Shown: in pieces, positions 1 through 6,472 of the stretch
How positions within the stretch are numbered: position 1 is the stretch's first letter
Layout: every line of letters starts with the position of its first letter
The notes under the pieces: model-generated
What the model was told of the DNA's origin: nothing
Database searches by the model: none
What the model saw: only the letters and a program-made list of their open reading frames with translations
Position numbers and translations under genes: made by a program
NCBI GenBank assembly: GCA_934203355.1
Contig: CAKPZC010000046.1
Coordinates: 1 to 17,887, forward strand
DNA length: 17,887 nucleotides
Reading direction: 5' to 3'
DNA from: an uncultured Prevotella sp.
GTDB lineage: Bacteria; Bacteroidota; Bacteroidia; Bacteroidales; Bacteroidaceae

Positions 1-219
1 ATCTATGGTGATGACGTTAAGGCCTACGCTCAGATTCAGAAGTTCCTTGAGGACCAGGGCTTCGAGGATATCGGTGGCGAGTTCACCTATGTGCCTAACG
101 ACCTTAAGGACGTTGATTCAGAGCAGCGCGCTACTATCGACAAGATGGTGGAGCGTCTTGAGGACTTCGACGATGTGCAGAATGTTTATACTAACATGAA
201 GCCTGAGGAGGGCGAGTAA
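1..219 (+). CDS. yebC: YebC/PmpR-family protein, C-terminal fragment
   Basis: This is the last 72 codons of a gene that starts before the window; it is open from base 1 and ends at TAA 217-219. The visible protein has GGEFTYVPND, an acidic stretch around LEDFDD, and the closing motif DVQNVYTNM. This matches the C-terminal domain of the YebC/PmpR family (also called TACO1 in mitochondria). Family members are about 240 residues, so roughly the last third is present. They are cytoplasmic proteins long annotated as transcription regulators; later work links them to translation of difficult peptide stretches such as polyproline. Which role applies here cannot be told from this fragment. The gene is followed by a hairpin terminator at 269-323, so it probably ends its transcript there. 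Confidence 0.92.
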   Translation: MYGDDVKAYAQIQKFLEDQGFEDIGGEFTYVPNDLKDVDSEQRATIDKMVERLEDFDDVQNVYTNMKPEEGE

Positions 220-224
220 TAATA

Positions 225-252
225 AATTGAAGTTTCGCAAGTTTTTAACTTG
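225..252 (+). repeat. Dispersed 28-bp intergenic repeat, copy 1
   Basis: This segment matches 3153-3180 at 25 of 28 positions. Its second half is a small inverted repeat, CAAGTT-TTT-AACTTG. It lies just after the stop codon of the yebC-like gene. The other copy also lies downstream of a gene, beyond the nagA pair. Both are in the same orientation. Confidence 0.6.
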
Positions 253-268
253 AGTAAAAAACTCGAGT

Positions 269-323
269 CCCACTACCTTGCCTATCCTTAATGGGGCAAT
301 GGAGTGGGGCTTTTATTTTTTTT
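269..323 (+). terminator. Rho-independent terminator after the yebC-like gene
   Basis: The left arm CCCACTACCTTGCC (269-282) pairs with the right arm GGCAATGGAGTGGG (295-308), with a short internal mismatch and a loop of about 12 nt. A T-rich run follows at 311-323. The T run ends only three bases before the ATG of the next gene at 327, so the hairpin sits directly in that gene's leader. Confidence 0.75.
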
Positions 324-326
324 ATT

Positions 327-578
327 ATGAATCACTTAGATTACACTACATGCGGCACATGCAGCCGCCTCATTACCATCGATGTAGATGCCGACGGCAT
401 CATACGCAACCTTTCGTTTCTGGGCGGTTGCAACGGCAATCTCAAGGGTATATGCGCCCTTGCTATAGGCAAGAAAGCCTCAGAAATAAAGCAGACACTA
501 AAGGGAATCACCTGCGGTGGCAAACCCACAAGCTGCCCCGACCAACTGGCTACAGCGTTGGAACAGATGGGATATTGA
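327..578 (+). CDS. TSCPD-domain small cysteine-rich protein (TIGR03905-like)
   Basis: An 83-residue protein. It contains CGTCSR (Cys9, Cys12), GGCNGNLKGIC (Cys35, Cys43), ITCGGKPTSCPD (Cys63, Cys70), and thus the TSCPD signature near its C-terminus. This matches the short stand-alone TSCPD family related to a C-terminal domain of some ribonucleotide reductases; four of the six cysteines (probably 12, 35, 63 and 70) correspond to the family's conserved set and may bind a metal. The biochemical function of the stand-alone proteins is not established. I chose ATG 327 because the family begins close to the YTTCGTC segment. An upstream in-frame ATG at 291 would put the N-terminus inside the terminator stem and add an unlikely hydrophobic tail. 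No classical ribosome binding site is visible. Length agrees with the family. Confidence 0.85.
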   Translation: MNHLDYTTCGTCSRLITIDVDADGIIRNLSFLGGCNGNLKGICALAIGKKASEIKQTLKGITCGGKPTSCPDQLATALEQMGY

Positions 579-612
579 TATTTTTTTATTTCGATATTTG
601 ATATTTTCTTTC

Positions 613-649
613 TTTGTTGACCATAGTTAGAAAAATATATGTACCTTTG
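613..649 (+). promoter_or_regulatory. Bacteroidetes-type promoter for the nagA pair
   Basis: A perfect -7 box TACCTTTG lies at 642-649. Upstream, TTTGTTG at 613-619 offers a -33 element; its TTG at 617-619 is 22 bp from the -7 box. Transcription would start near 656, leaving a leader of about 90 nt before the nagA start at 746. That leader has no structure I recognise. This is the only promoter-like site between the TSCPD gene and the nagA genes. Confidence 0.75.
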
Positions 650-745
650 CTTATGTAAAATCGACTAATGAACTGAAAAGCCTTGCACATATCCTTAAAA
701 GTATATTCTGTATAGAGGCAAGTTCTTAAAACAAATTATTCTATT

Positions 746-1903
746 ATGCTAAAGCAAATTATCAACGGTCGCGTTCTTACTCCAGAAGGCTGGCTTGAAG
801 GCGGCTCTGTAATCATTGACGGTAATAAAATCAAAGCCGTGTCGAACAGTGACCTCCACATTGTCGAAGCCGAAATCATTGATGCCAAGGGATGCTATGT
901 AGTTCCGGGCGGTGTAGAATTGCATGTGCATGGTGGTGGTGGACGCGACTTTATGGAAGGCACAGAGGAGGCTTTCCGTGTGGCTATCAAGGCACACATG
1001 AAGCACGGCACAACATCAATCTTCCCGACACTTTCTTCTTCTACAGTGCCTATGATTGAGGCTGCATGTGAGACATGCGAGAAACTTATGGCAGAGGAGA
1101 ACAGTCCAGTGCTCGGACTCCACCTTGAAGGACCTTATTTCAATCCGAAGCAGGCTGGCGCTCAGATTCCTGAGTGGATTAAGGCTCCAGTTGCCGAGGA
1201 ATACGAGCCATTGCTCGACAAGTATTCATGTATCAAGCGTTGGGACGAGGCTCCCGAACTTCCAGGTTCTATCGAGTTCATTAAGGCTTGCCGCAACCAT
1301 GGTGTTTTGGCATCAATAGGCCACACTCGTGCCACTTATAAAGATGTGGTTGCAGGTCATAAGGCTGGCATGATGCATGCCACCCACTTCTATAATGCAA
1401 TGCCCGTTGTATACAAGGAGCATGAGTTTAAGGTGCCAGGCACAGTAGAGAGTGTTTATGCGCTCCCCGACATGAGTGTAGAGGTTATAGCCGACGGCAT
1501 CCATGTGCCACCAGTGATGCTCCGCATTGTTTATCAGATTAAGGGTGTAGAGAAGACAGCCCTCATTACCGACTCTTTGGCTTGTGCCGCAAGCGACGAG
1601 GGTGTGGCTTTCGACCCGCGTGTTATCCTTGAGGACGGCGTATGTAAGCTTGCCGACCACTCAGCTCTTGCAGGTTCAATAGCCACTATGGACCGTCTTA
1701 TCCGCACATGTGTGCAGATGGCAAACATTCCTATGGAGGACGCATGCCGCATGGCAAGCGAGACGCCAGCAAAGATTATGGGTGTGTTCGACCGCAAGGG
1801 ATCACTTGAGGACGGAAAGGATGCCGATATCATGATGTTCGACAACGATCTCAAGCTCACATACGTGATGCAGATGGGCAACGAAGTAACCAACGAACTC
1901 TAA
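746..1903 (+). CDS. nagA: N-acetylglucosamine-6-phosphate deacetylase (first copy)
   Basis: A 385-residue cytoplasmic amidohydrolase that removes the acetyl group from GlcNAc-6-phosphate, giving glucosamine-6-phosphate and acetate in amino-sugar catabolism and cell-wall recycling. The barrel's metal and catalytic residues are visible: HVH (His60, His62), LHLEGP (Glu128), GHTRAT (His193), HATHFYNAMP (His214), DGIH (His253) and ITDSLA (catalytic Asp276). By analogy with E. coli NagA, Glu128, His193 and His214 are the main metal ligands; the HxH at 60/62 suggests a second metal may also bind. Length is normal for the family. It starts with ATG after the promoter at 613-649 and is followed 12 bp later by a second nagA, so the two are almost certainly one transcript. 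No nagB is visible in the window. Confidence 0.93.
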   Translation: MLKQIINGRVLTPEGWLEGGSVIIDGNKIKAVSNSDLHIVEAEIIDAKGCYVVPGGVELHVHGGGGRDFMEGTEEAFRVAIKAHMKHGTTSIFPTLSSSTVPMIEAACETCEKLMAEENSPVLGLHLEGPYFNPKQAGAQIPEWIKAPVAEEYEPLLDKYSCIKRWDEAPELPGSIEFIKACRNHGVLASIGHTRATYKDVVAGHKAGMMHATHFYNAMPVVYKEHEFKVPGTVESVYALPDMSVEVIADGIHVPPVMLRIVYQIKGVEKTALITDSLACAASDEGVAFDPRVILEDGVCKLADHSALAGSIATMDRLIRTCVQMANIPMEDACRMASETPAKIMGVFDRKGSLEDGKDADIMMFDNDLKLTYVMQMGNEVTNEL

Positions 1904-1915
1904 ACACATACAGTT

Positions 1916-3073
1916 ATGTTAAAGCAAATAGTCAATGGTCGCATTCTCACCCCTAAAGGTTGGCTTGAAGGCGGCTCTGTAATCATCGAAGACAATAAAA
2001 TCAAAGCCGTATCAAATATCGACCTCCATATTGTTGACGCCGAAATCATTGACGCCAAGGGATGTTATGTAGTTCCCGGCGGTATAGATATGCACACACA
2101 TGGTGGTGGCGGACGCGACTTCATTGAGGCCAGCGAGGATGCTTTCCGTGCTGCTGTGAATGCCCACATGAAGCATGGCACAACAACAATATATCCAACA
2201 CTCTCGTCGTCGACCATACCAACGATTGAGGCGGCTTGCCAGGTGTGCGAGAAACTCATGGCTGAACAAGACAGCCCAGTGCTCGGACTCCATATTGAGG
2301 GCTCATATATCAATCCAAAGCAGGCTGGTGCTCAGAATCCTGTGTTGATAAAGGCTCCGCTTGCCGAGGAATACGAGCCATTGCTCGAGAAGTATTCATG
2401 CATAAAGCGTTGGGATGAGGCTCCTGAATTGGATGGTTCGGTAGAGTTTATCAGCGAATGTCGCAAGCATGGGGTGCTCACTGCACTCACCTGCACACGT
2501 GCCACCTACGAAGATGTTGTGGCTGCCCATGAAGCAGGATTGTCGCATGCTGCACATTTCTACAACGCCATGCCAGTAGTTTACAAGGAGCATGAGTTCA
2601 AGGTGCCAGGCACAGTTGAGAGTGTTTATGCTCTTCAGGACATCACTGTTGAGGTAATTGCCGACGGCATCCACGTGCCTCCAGTGATGCTCAATGTGGT
2701 TTATCAAATCAAGGGCGTAGAGAAGACAGCTCTTATCACCGACTCTTTGGCTTATGCTGCAAGCGAAGGCAATGTGTCTTCCGAGCCAAGTGTTATCGTT
2801 GAAGACGGTGTTTGCAAGTTTGCCGACCATTCGGGACTTGCTGGCTCTATTGCCACTATGGACACTCTTATCCGTACCTGCATCCAGAAGGCGGAGATTC
2901 CAATGGAGGATGTGTTCCGTATGGCAAGCGAGACTCCTGCCAAGATTATGGGCATATTCGACCGTAAGGGCTCTATCGAGGAGAACAAGGATGCCGACAT
3001 CATTATGTTTGATAAGGATATAAACCTCACCTATGTTATGCAGATGGGTAACGAGGTGACAAATGTGCTGTAA
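1916..3073 (+). CDS. nagA: NagA paralogue with altered metal-binding site (second copy)
   Basis: A 385-residue tandem duplicate of the preceding gene. The proteins align without gaps and, by my count, agree at 304 of 385 residues (79%). Most active-site residues are kept: His60, His62, Glu128, His214, His253 and Asp276. Two usually conserved positions differ. His193 of the GHTRAT motif is Cys here (LTCTRAT, codon TGC), and Pro130 of LEGP is Ser (IEGS). His193 corresponds to a metal ligand in E. coli NagA. Cys can also bind zinc or iron, so the protein may have a changed metal preference or substrate, or may be inactive. The reading frame is intact and substitutions are mostly conservative, which argues against a decaying pseudogene. 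The 12-bp gap upstream holds no promoter, so it depends on the first copy's transcript, which ends at the hairpin 3098-3143. Confidence 0.88.
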   Translation: MLKQIVNGRILTPKGWLEGGSVIIEDNKIKAVSNIDLHIVDAEIIDAKGCYVVPGGIDMHTHGGGGRDFIEASEDAFRAAVNAHMKHGTTTIYPTLSSSTIPTIEAACQVCEKLMAEQDSPVLGLHIEGSYINPKQAGAQNPVLIKAPLAEEYEPLLEKYSCIKRWDEAPELDGSVEFISECRKHGVLTALTCTRATYEDVVAAHEAGLSHAAHFYNAMPVVYKEHEFKVPGTVESVYALQDITVEVIADGIHVPPVMLNVVYQIKGVEKTALITDSLAYAASEGNVSSEPSVIVEDGVCKFADHSGLAGSIATMDTLIRTCIQKAEIPMEDVFRMASETPAKIMGIFDRKGSIEENKDADIIMFDKDINLTYVMQMGNEVTNVL

Positions 3074-3097
3074 ATTGCATAATCTTAAAAGAGCAAT

Positions 3098-3143
3098 AAA
3101 AAACGACACAGACGACATGTATATGTCGTCTGTGTCGTTTTTT
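3098..3143. terminator. Bidirectional terminator between nagA pair and lipoprotein gene
   Basis: A perfect 21-bp inverted repeat: left arm 3098-3118 starts with AAAAAACGACACAGACGACA, the loop is GTAT, and the right arm is 3123-3143. The arms end in T runs on both strands, so it can stop both the plus-strand nagA transcript and the convergent minus-strand lipoprotein transcript. Confidence 0.92.
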
Positions 3144-3152
3144 TATATTGTT

Positions 3153-3180
3153 AATTAAAGATTCGCAAGTCTTTAACTTG
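3153..3180 (+). repeat. Dispersed 28-bp intergenic repeat, copy 2
   Basis: It agrees with 225-252 at 25 of 28 positions. It contains TTCGCAAGTCTTTAACTTG, whose core CAAGT-CTTTA-ACTTG is self-complementary. It lies between the nagA terminator and the convergent lipoprotein gene, outside any coding sequence. Confidence 0.6.
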
Positions 3181-3217
3181 TCTACTGACAACATGTAGAA
3201 GACGTGCGAGACTTTAG

Positions 3218-3619
3218 TTATTTACTGTAGTCCTTCGGTGTATATCGCTTGTCGAAGTACACCACATTCTTGTCCTTGCCCGAGCGCAGAGTCCATTGGA
3301 AAGCGAAATTTTCCTTCTTGTAGGCACGCAATGAGGTGTTCTCCTTTACTGTGGCGAGCAGGGCATCGACAATTTTCTGGCGATTGTTGTCGAAGATGGT
3401 CTTGTTGTCGAGGTCGCCAGTCACTGTGCAATAATAGTGGTAGGTCTTGGTGGGAATTTCAAAAACCACGCTGTCGGTGCGTGTGAAGTTTTGTTCCGGT
3501 GTTGGACAATACTTTTTGGTGTATTCGCGTGCCTCGCGCTGAGCACGCTCCTCCAAACTCTCGTGGCAGCTGCACAGCAGTGCCGAACAGGCAATGGCGC
3601 CTAATAATATCTTCTTCAT
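3218..3619 (-). CDS. Small lipoprotein of unknown function
   Basis: A 133-residue protein with a lipoprotein signal peptide: MKK, a hydrophobic stretch (ILLGAIACSALL), and a lipobox ending in Cys18 (LCSC; Cys16 is a less likely alternative). The mature part begins HESLEERAQREAREY, a charged and probably helical segment, and then becomes a mixed domain with aromatic-rich pieces (KTYHYYCTV, FAFQWTL). No membrane segment follows the signal. I do not recognise a family and assign no function. By signal type it should be anchored to a membrane, facing the periplasm or cell surface. It is a single-gene unit, divergent from lepA and convergent with the nagA pair. A -7 box for it (TAACTTTG on the minus strand, 3713-3720) lies about 95 bp upstream of the start. 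Confidence 0.85.
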   Translation of the reverse strand: MKKILLGAIACSALLCSCHESLEERAQREAREYTKKYCPTPEQNFTRTDSVVFEIPTKTYHYYCTVTGDLDNKTIFDNNRQKIVDALLATVKENTSLRAYKKENFAFQWTLRSGKDKNVVYFDKRYTPKDYSK

Positions 3620-3710
3620 TTTTTATAAACTAAAAGTTCTAAAGTTAAAAAAAAACTATAGCTTTATCAGCAAAAGTTGTTACTTGTTATTATGTTGCAT
3701 ATTTTTCTTC

Positions 3711-3752
3711 TGCAAAGTTACCTATTTGTCGGAAAAAACAAGTAACTTTGCA
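3711..3752. promoter_or_regulatory. Divergent promoter region with inverted repeat (lipoprotein / lepA)
   Basis: TGCAAAGTTAC at 3711-3721 and GTAACTTTGCA at 3742-3752 form a perfect 11-bp inverted repeat around a 20-bp spacer. Each arm contains a -7 box TAACTTTG: 3743-3750 on the plus strand for lepA and 3713-3720 on the minus strand for the lipoprotein gene. The -33 elements are weak; on the minus strand CTTG at 3739-3742 is 18 bp away. The lepA start at 3773 is only about 15-20 nt from the expected transcription start. Confidence 0.6.
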
Positions 3753-3772
3753 CATAAAACTGATATATATCA

Positions 3773-5554
3773 ATGGACAATATTAGAAATTTCTGCATTA
3801 TTGCCCACATCGACCACGGCAAATCAACACTTGCCGACCGATTGTTGGAGCGTACACAAACAATCAAGATAACTGAGGGTCAGATGCTTGACAACATGGA
3901 TCTGGAACGTGAGCGAGGTATAACAATCAAGAGCCACGCCATCCAGATGGAGTATAAGCACAATGGCCAAACATATATTCTCAATCTTATTGACACCCCG
4001 GGCCACGTCGATTTCTCATACGAGGTGTCGCGAAGCATTGCTGCCTGCGAGGGCGCATTGCTTGTGGTGGATGCCACACAAGGCGTGCAGGCACAGACCA
4101 TCTCCAACCTCTATATGGCTATAGAGCACGACTTGGAGATTATTCCTGTGCTCAACAAGATTGACATGCCAAGTGCAATGCCCGACGAGGTGGAAGACGA
4201 GATTATAGAGCTTATTGGTTGCAAGCGCGAGGACATACTCCGTGCTTCAGGCAAGACAGGCGAGGGCATCGACGAGGTGTTGCAGGCCATTGTGGAGCGA
4301 GTGCCTCATCCTACTGGCGACACCAAGGCCCCGTTGCAGGCTCTTATCTTCGATTCTGTATTCAACTCGTTCCGTGGCATCATCGCCTATTTTAAGATTG
4401 AGAGTGGCGAGATACGCAAGGGCGACAAGGTGAAATTCTTCAACACTGGCATGGAGTATATTGCCGACGAAGTGGGCGTGCTCAAGATGGACATGGTGCC
4501 TCGTCAGGTGCTTGGCACAGGCGAGGTGGGCTATATCATATCGGGCATCAAGGATGCCACCGAAGTAAAAGTGGGTGATACCATCACTCATGTGTCGCGT
4601 CCGTGCGAGAAGGCCATTTCTGGATTCCAGGAGGTAAAGCCAATGGTCTTTGCTGGTGTTTATCCTATTGACCCGAGCGAATACGAGAACTTGCGTGCGT
4701 CGCTTGAGAAACTTCAGCTCAATGATGCCTCGCTCACATTCTCGCCTGAGTCGTCGGTAGCTTTGGGATTCGGTTTCCGTTGCGGCTTCCTCGGACTTCT
4801 CCACATGGAGATTGTTCAGGAGCGATTAGACCGCGAGTTCAATATGGATGTCATCACTACTGTGCCCAACGTTTCCTATATGGTCTACGACAAGCAGGGC
4901 AACGTTAAGGAGGTGCACAATCCGTCGGGACTGCCCGAGCAGACTCTTATCGATCATATCGAGGAGCCTTACATACGCTCTACCATTATCACCACGACCA
5001 ATTTCATAGGTCCTATCATGACGCTTTGTCTCGACAAGCGTGGCGAACTCATTAATCAGGAGTATGTCAGTGGCAATCGTGTTGAGCTGCATTTCATGTT
5101 GCCTTTGGGCGAGATTGTGATTGACTTCTACGATAAACTCAAGTCGATAAGCAAGGGCTATGCCTCGTTCGACTATCACGTCGATGGCTTCCGCCCATCG
5201 CGCCTTGCCAAGCTTGATATTCTGCTCAATGGTGAGCCAGTCGACGCTCTGTCGGCTCTCACCCATCAAGACAACGCTGTCAGCATGGGTCGAAAGATGT
5301 GCGAGAAGCTCAAGGACCTCATTCCGCGCCAGCAGTTCGACATTGCTATCCAGGCAGCTATCGGAGCCAAGATTGTGGCTCGCGAGACTATAAAGTGTGT
5401 GCGCAAGGACGTTACGGCTAAGTGCTATGGTGGCGACGTGAGCCGTAAGCGCAAGCTTTTGGAGAAGCAGAAGAAGGGCAAGAAGCGTATGAAGCAGATT
5501 GGCAATGTGGAAGTGCCACAGAAGGCATTCCTCGCTGTTCTGAAACTCGACTAA
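3773..5554 (+). CDS. lepA: Elongation factor 4 (LepA), ribosome GTPase
   Basis: A complete 593-residue translational GTPase that acts on the ribosome, where it is linked to back-translocation and to 30S assembly or initiation. The GTPase motifs are all present: P-loop AHIDHGKST (11-19), switch I Thr in GITIKS (49-54), DTPGHVDF (74-81), NKID (128-131) and the G5 region [11 protein letters not shown]-like domains follow. The LepA-specific C-terminal domain is recognisable by [20 protein letters not shown] and the basic tail with [21 protein letters not shown]. Length is what the family shows. The ATG at 3773 gives the standard N-terminus [18 protein letters not shown]. The promoter lies in the divergent region just upstream. 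Unlike in E. coli, where lepA precedes lepB, it is here followed by a Crp/Fnr-type regulator. Confidence 0.98.
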   Translation: MDNIRNFCIIAHIDHGKSTLADRLLERTQTIKITEGQMLDNMDLERERGITIKSHAIQMEYKHNGQTYILNLIDTPGHVDFSYEVSRSIAACEGALLVVDATQGVQAQTISNLYMAIEHDLEIIPVLNKIDMPSAMPDEVEDEIIELIGCKREDILRASGKTGEGIDEVLQAIVERVPHPTGDTKAPLQALIFDSVFNSFRGIIAYFKIESGEIRKGDKVKFFNTGMEYIADEVGVLKMDMVPRQVLGTGEVGYIISGIKDATEVKVGDTITHVSRPCEKAISGFQEVKPMVFAGVYPIDPSEYENLRASLEKLQLNDASLTFSPESSVALGFGFRCGFLGLLHMEIVQERLDREFNMDVITTVPNVSYMVYDKQGNVKEVHNPSGLPEQTLIDHIEEPYIRSTIITTTNFIGPIMTLCLDKRGELINQEYVSGNRVELHFMLPLGEIVIDFYDKLKSISKGYASFDYHVDGFRPSRLAKLDILLNGEPVDALSALTHQDNAVSMGRKMCEKLKDLIPRQQFDIAIQAAIGAKIVARETIKCVRKDVTAKCYGGDVSRKRKLLEKQKKGKKRMKQIGNVEVPQKAFLAVLKLD

Positions 5555-5602
5555 CAAATTTTTAGCATAAGCATAGAAACAGAGAAAGCATAACAAAAAG
5601 AA

Positions 5603-5609
5603 AGGAAGG
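5603..5609 (+). promoter_or_regulatory. Shine-Dalgarno sequence of the Crp/Fnr-type gene
   Basis: AGGAAGG lies six bases before ATG 5616. A strong purine-rich site like this stands out in a genome where most starts here have A/T-rich leaders, and it supports the chosen start. Confidence 0.6.
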
Positions 5610-5615
5610 TATCTT

Positions 5616-6215
5616 ATGAAAGAGATTGTCTCTACCAACACACGCGATATAGCACGTGAGTTGGCAAGGCGCTACAGTACGATGACACATGACGAGCTTG
5701 ACCTCTTGGAGAGCATTCTCGTGCCAGTTAAGTATGCCAAGGGAGAACTTGTACTCAAGGAAGGCGACTATTGCAAGCAGTTTATCTATGTGGACAAGGG
5801 TCTCATGCGGCAGTTCTATTTCAAGCATGGCAAGGAGGTCACCGAACATCTGGCTCAGGACCACACTATTGTCATGTGTATAGAGAGCCTTTTTAAGGAG
5901 GAGCCAACCAAACTTCAGATAGAGGCTATTGAGCCCACGGTGGCTTATGTACTGCCCAAAGCCGACCTTGAAAGGGTGGCAATGCACAATGTGAACATAC
6001 AAATTCTTTACCGGAAGATTCTTGAAGAGAGTCTCATACAGTCGCAGGTGCACGCCGACCTCGTGCGCTTTGAGACTGCACAGGATCGCTACAAGAAGCT
6101 ATGCAAGCTCATGCCACAGGTTGTGCTGCGTGCTCCGCTTGTGTATATTGCAAGCTATTTGCAGATGACTCCCGAGACTCTGTCGCGCGTTCGTGCATCT
6201 ACATTGCTCGACTAA
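5616..6215 (+). CDS. Crp/Fnr-family transcription regulator
   Basis: A 199-residue DNA-binding regulator. Residues about 25-115 form a cyclic-nucleotide-binding-like beta-roll (YAKGELVLKEGDYCKQFIYV, KGLMRQFYF, then a hydrophobic strand set ending AYVLPKADL). A long dimer helix follows (about 118-160, ILEESLIQSQVHADLVRF). The C-terminal winged helix-turn-helix includes APLVYIASYLQMTPETLSRVRA (about 173-195). There are no clustered cysteines for an Fe-S sensor as in Fnr, and the cAMP-contact residues of E. coli Crp are not obvious, so the signal is unknown. Bacteroidetes have many such proteins. It lies 61 bp after lepA with no clear promoter between, so co-transcription with lepA is possible. 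It ends before the terminator at 6254-6309. Targets cannot be read from the window. Confidence 0.88.
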   Translation: MKEIVSTNTRDIARELARRYSTMTHDELDLLESILVPVKYAKGELVLKEGDYCKQFIYVDKGLMRQFYFKHGKEVTEHLAQDHTIVMCIESLFKEEPTKLQIEAIEPTVAYVLPKADLERVAMHNVNIQILYRKILEESLIQSQVHADLVRFETAQDRYKKLCKLMPQVVLRAPLVYIASYLQMTPETLSRVRASTLLD

Positions 6216-6253
6216 AGTAAGCTTGACAATTAATAGAAAGACATAACACTGAT

Positions 6254-6309
6254 AAAACAACATCAACAACTGTGCGAATTCTTAGCGTAGCAGTTGTTGA
6301 TGTTGTTTT
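6254..6309 (+). terminator. Rho-independent terminator after the Crp/Fnr-type gene
   Basis: AAAACAACATCAACAACTG (6254-6272) is the exact reverse complement of 6291-6309, with an 18-nt loop, and the right arm runs into a T tract (6306-6313). It closes the lepA-regulator unit. On the minus strand the flanking T run is only four bases, so it is mainly a plus-strand terminator. Confidence 0.9.
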
Positions 6310-6324
6310 TTTTATAAATATAAA

Positions 6325-6390
6325 AAGGCTACCACTTGACTGTCGCTTCTTCTTGAAATTCGGGAGAAGTGACAGCCAAGTGGCAGCCTT
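6325..6390 (-). terminator. Rho-independent terminator of the ligase operon
   Basis: Arms of 26 nt (6325-6350 and 6365-6390) with a 14-nt loop. On the minus strand the hairpin is followed by TTTTTATATTTATAAA. Three positions are not Watson-Crick; in minus-strand RNA two of these are G-U wobbles and one is A-C, whereas in plus-strand RNA the two would be A-C mismatches. This favours function on the minus strand, downstream of the ligase gene ending at 6473. Confidence 0.8.
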
Positions 6391-6450
6391 CTGTTTTAAA
6401 GGTTATAGCCAAGTGGCAGCCTTTTGTTTTAAAGGTGACAGCCAAGTGGG
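6369..6450. repeat. 33-bp tandem repeat, about 2.5 copies, containing a terminator arm
   Basis: Copy A is 6369-6401, copy B is 6402-6434 (30 of 33 identical to A), and a partial copy C is 6435-6450. The shared core is AGCCAAGTGG (followed by CAGCCTT in A and B). The core of copy A is the right arm of the terminator hairpin 6325-6390, so that arm has been duplicated towards the ligase gene. Each copy could in principle pair with the single partner arm at 6325-6350. Confidence 0.8.
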
Positions 6451-6472
6451 GCAACCCAATGGCTTTTTATTC

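Noticed and set aside
656..745. Possible riboswitch in the 90-nt nagA leader
   Set aside because: Only short, weak pairings are visible and no known riboswitch core could be recognised.
2396..3118. A 240-codon open frame on the minus strand opposite the second nagA
   Set aside because: It mirrors a well-conserved gene, a similar but shorter open frame lies opposite the first nagA, and its peptide has no domain character and an unusual Cys/His-rich composition.
4247..5641. Long minus-strand frames (185 and 271 codons) opposite lepA
   Set aside because: Codon shadows of lepA, which is unmistakable on the plus strand; the peptides resemble no family.
6369..6450. Possible CRISPR array from the 33-bp repeats
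   Set aside because: The repeats are directly adjacent with no spacers, and one forms a terminator arm; no cas gene is present.
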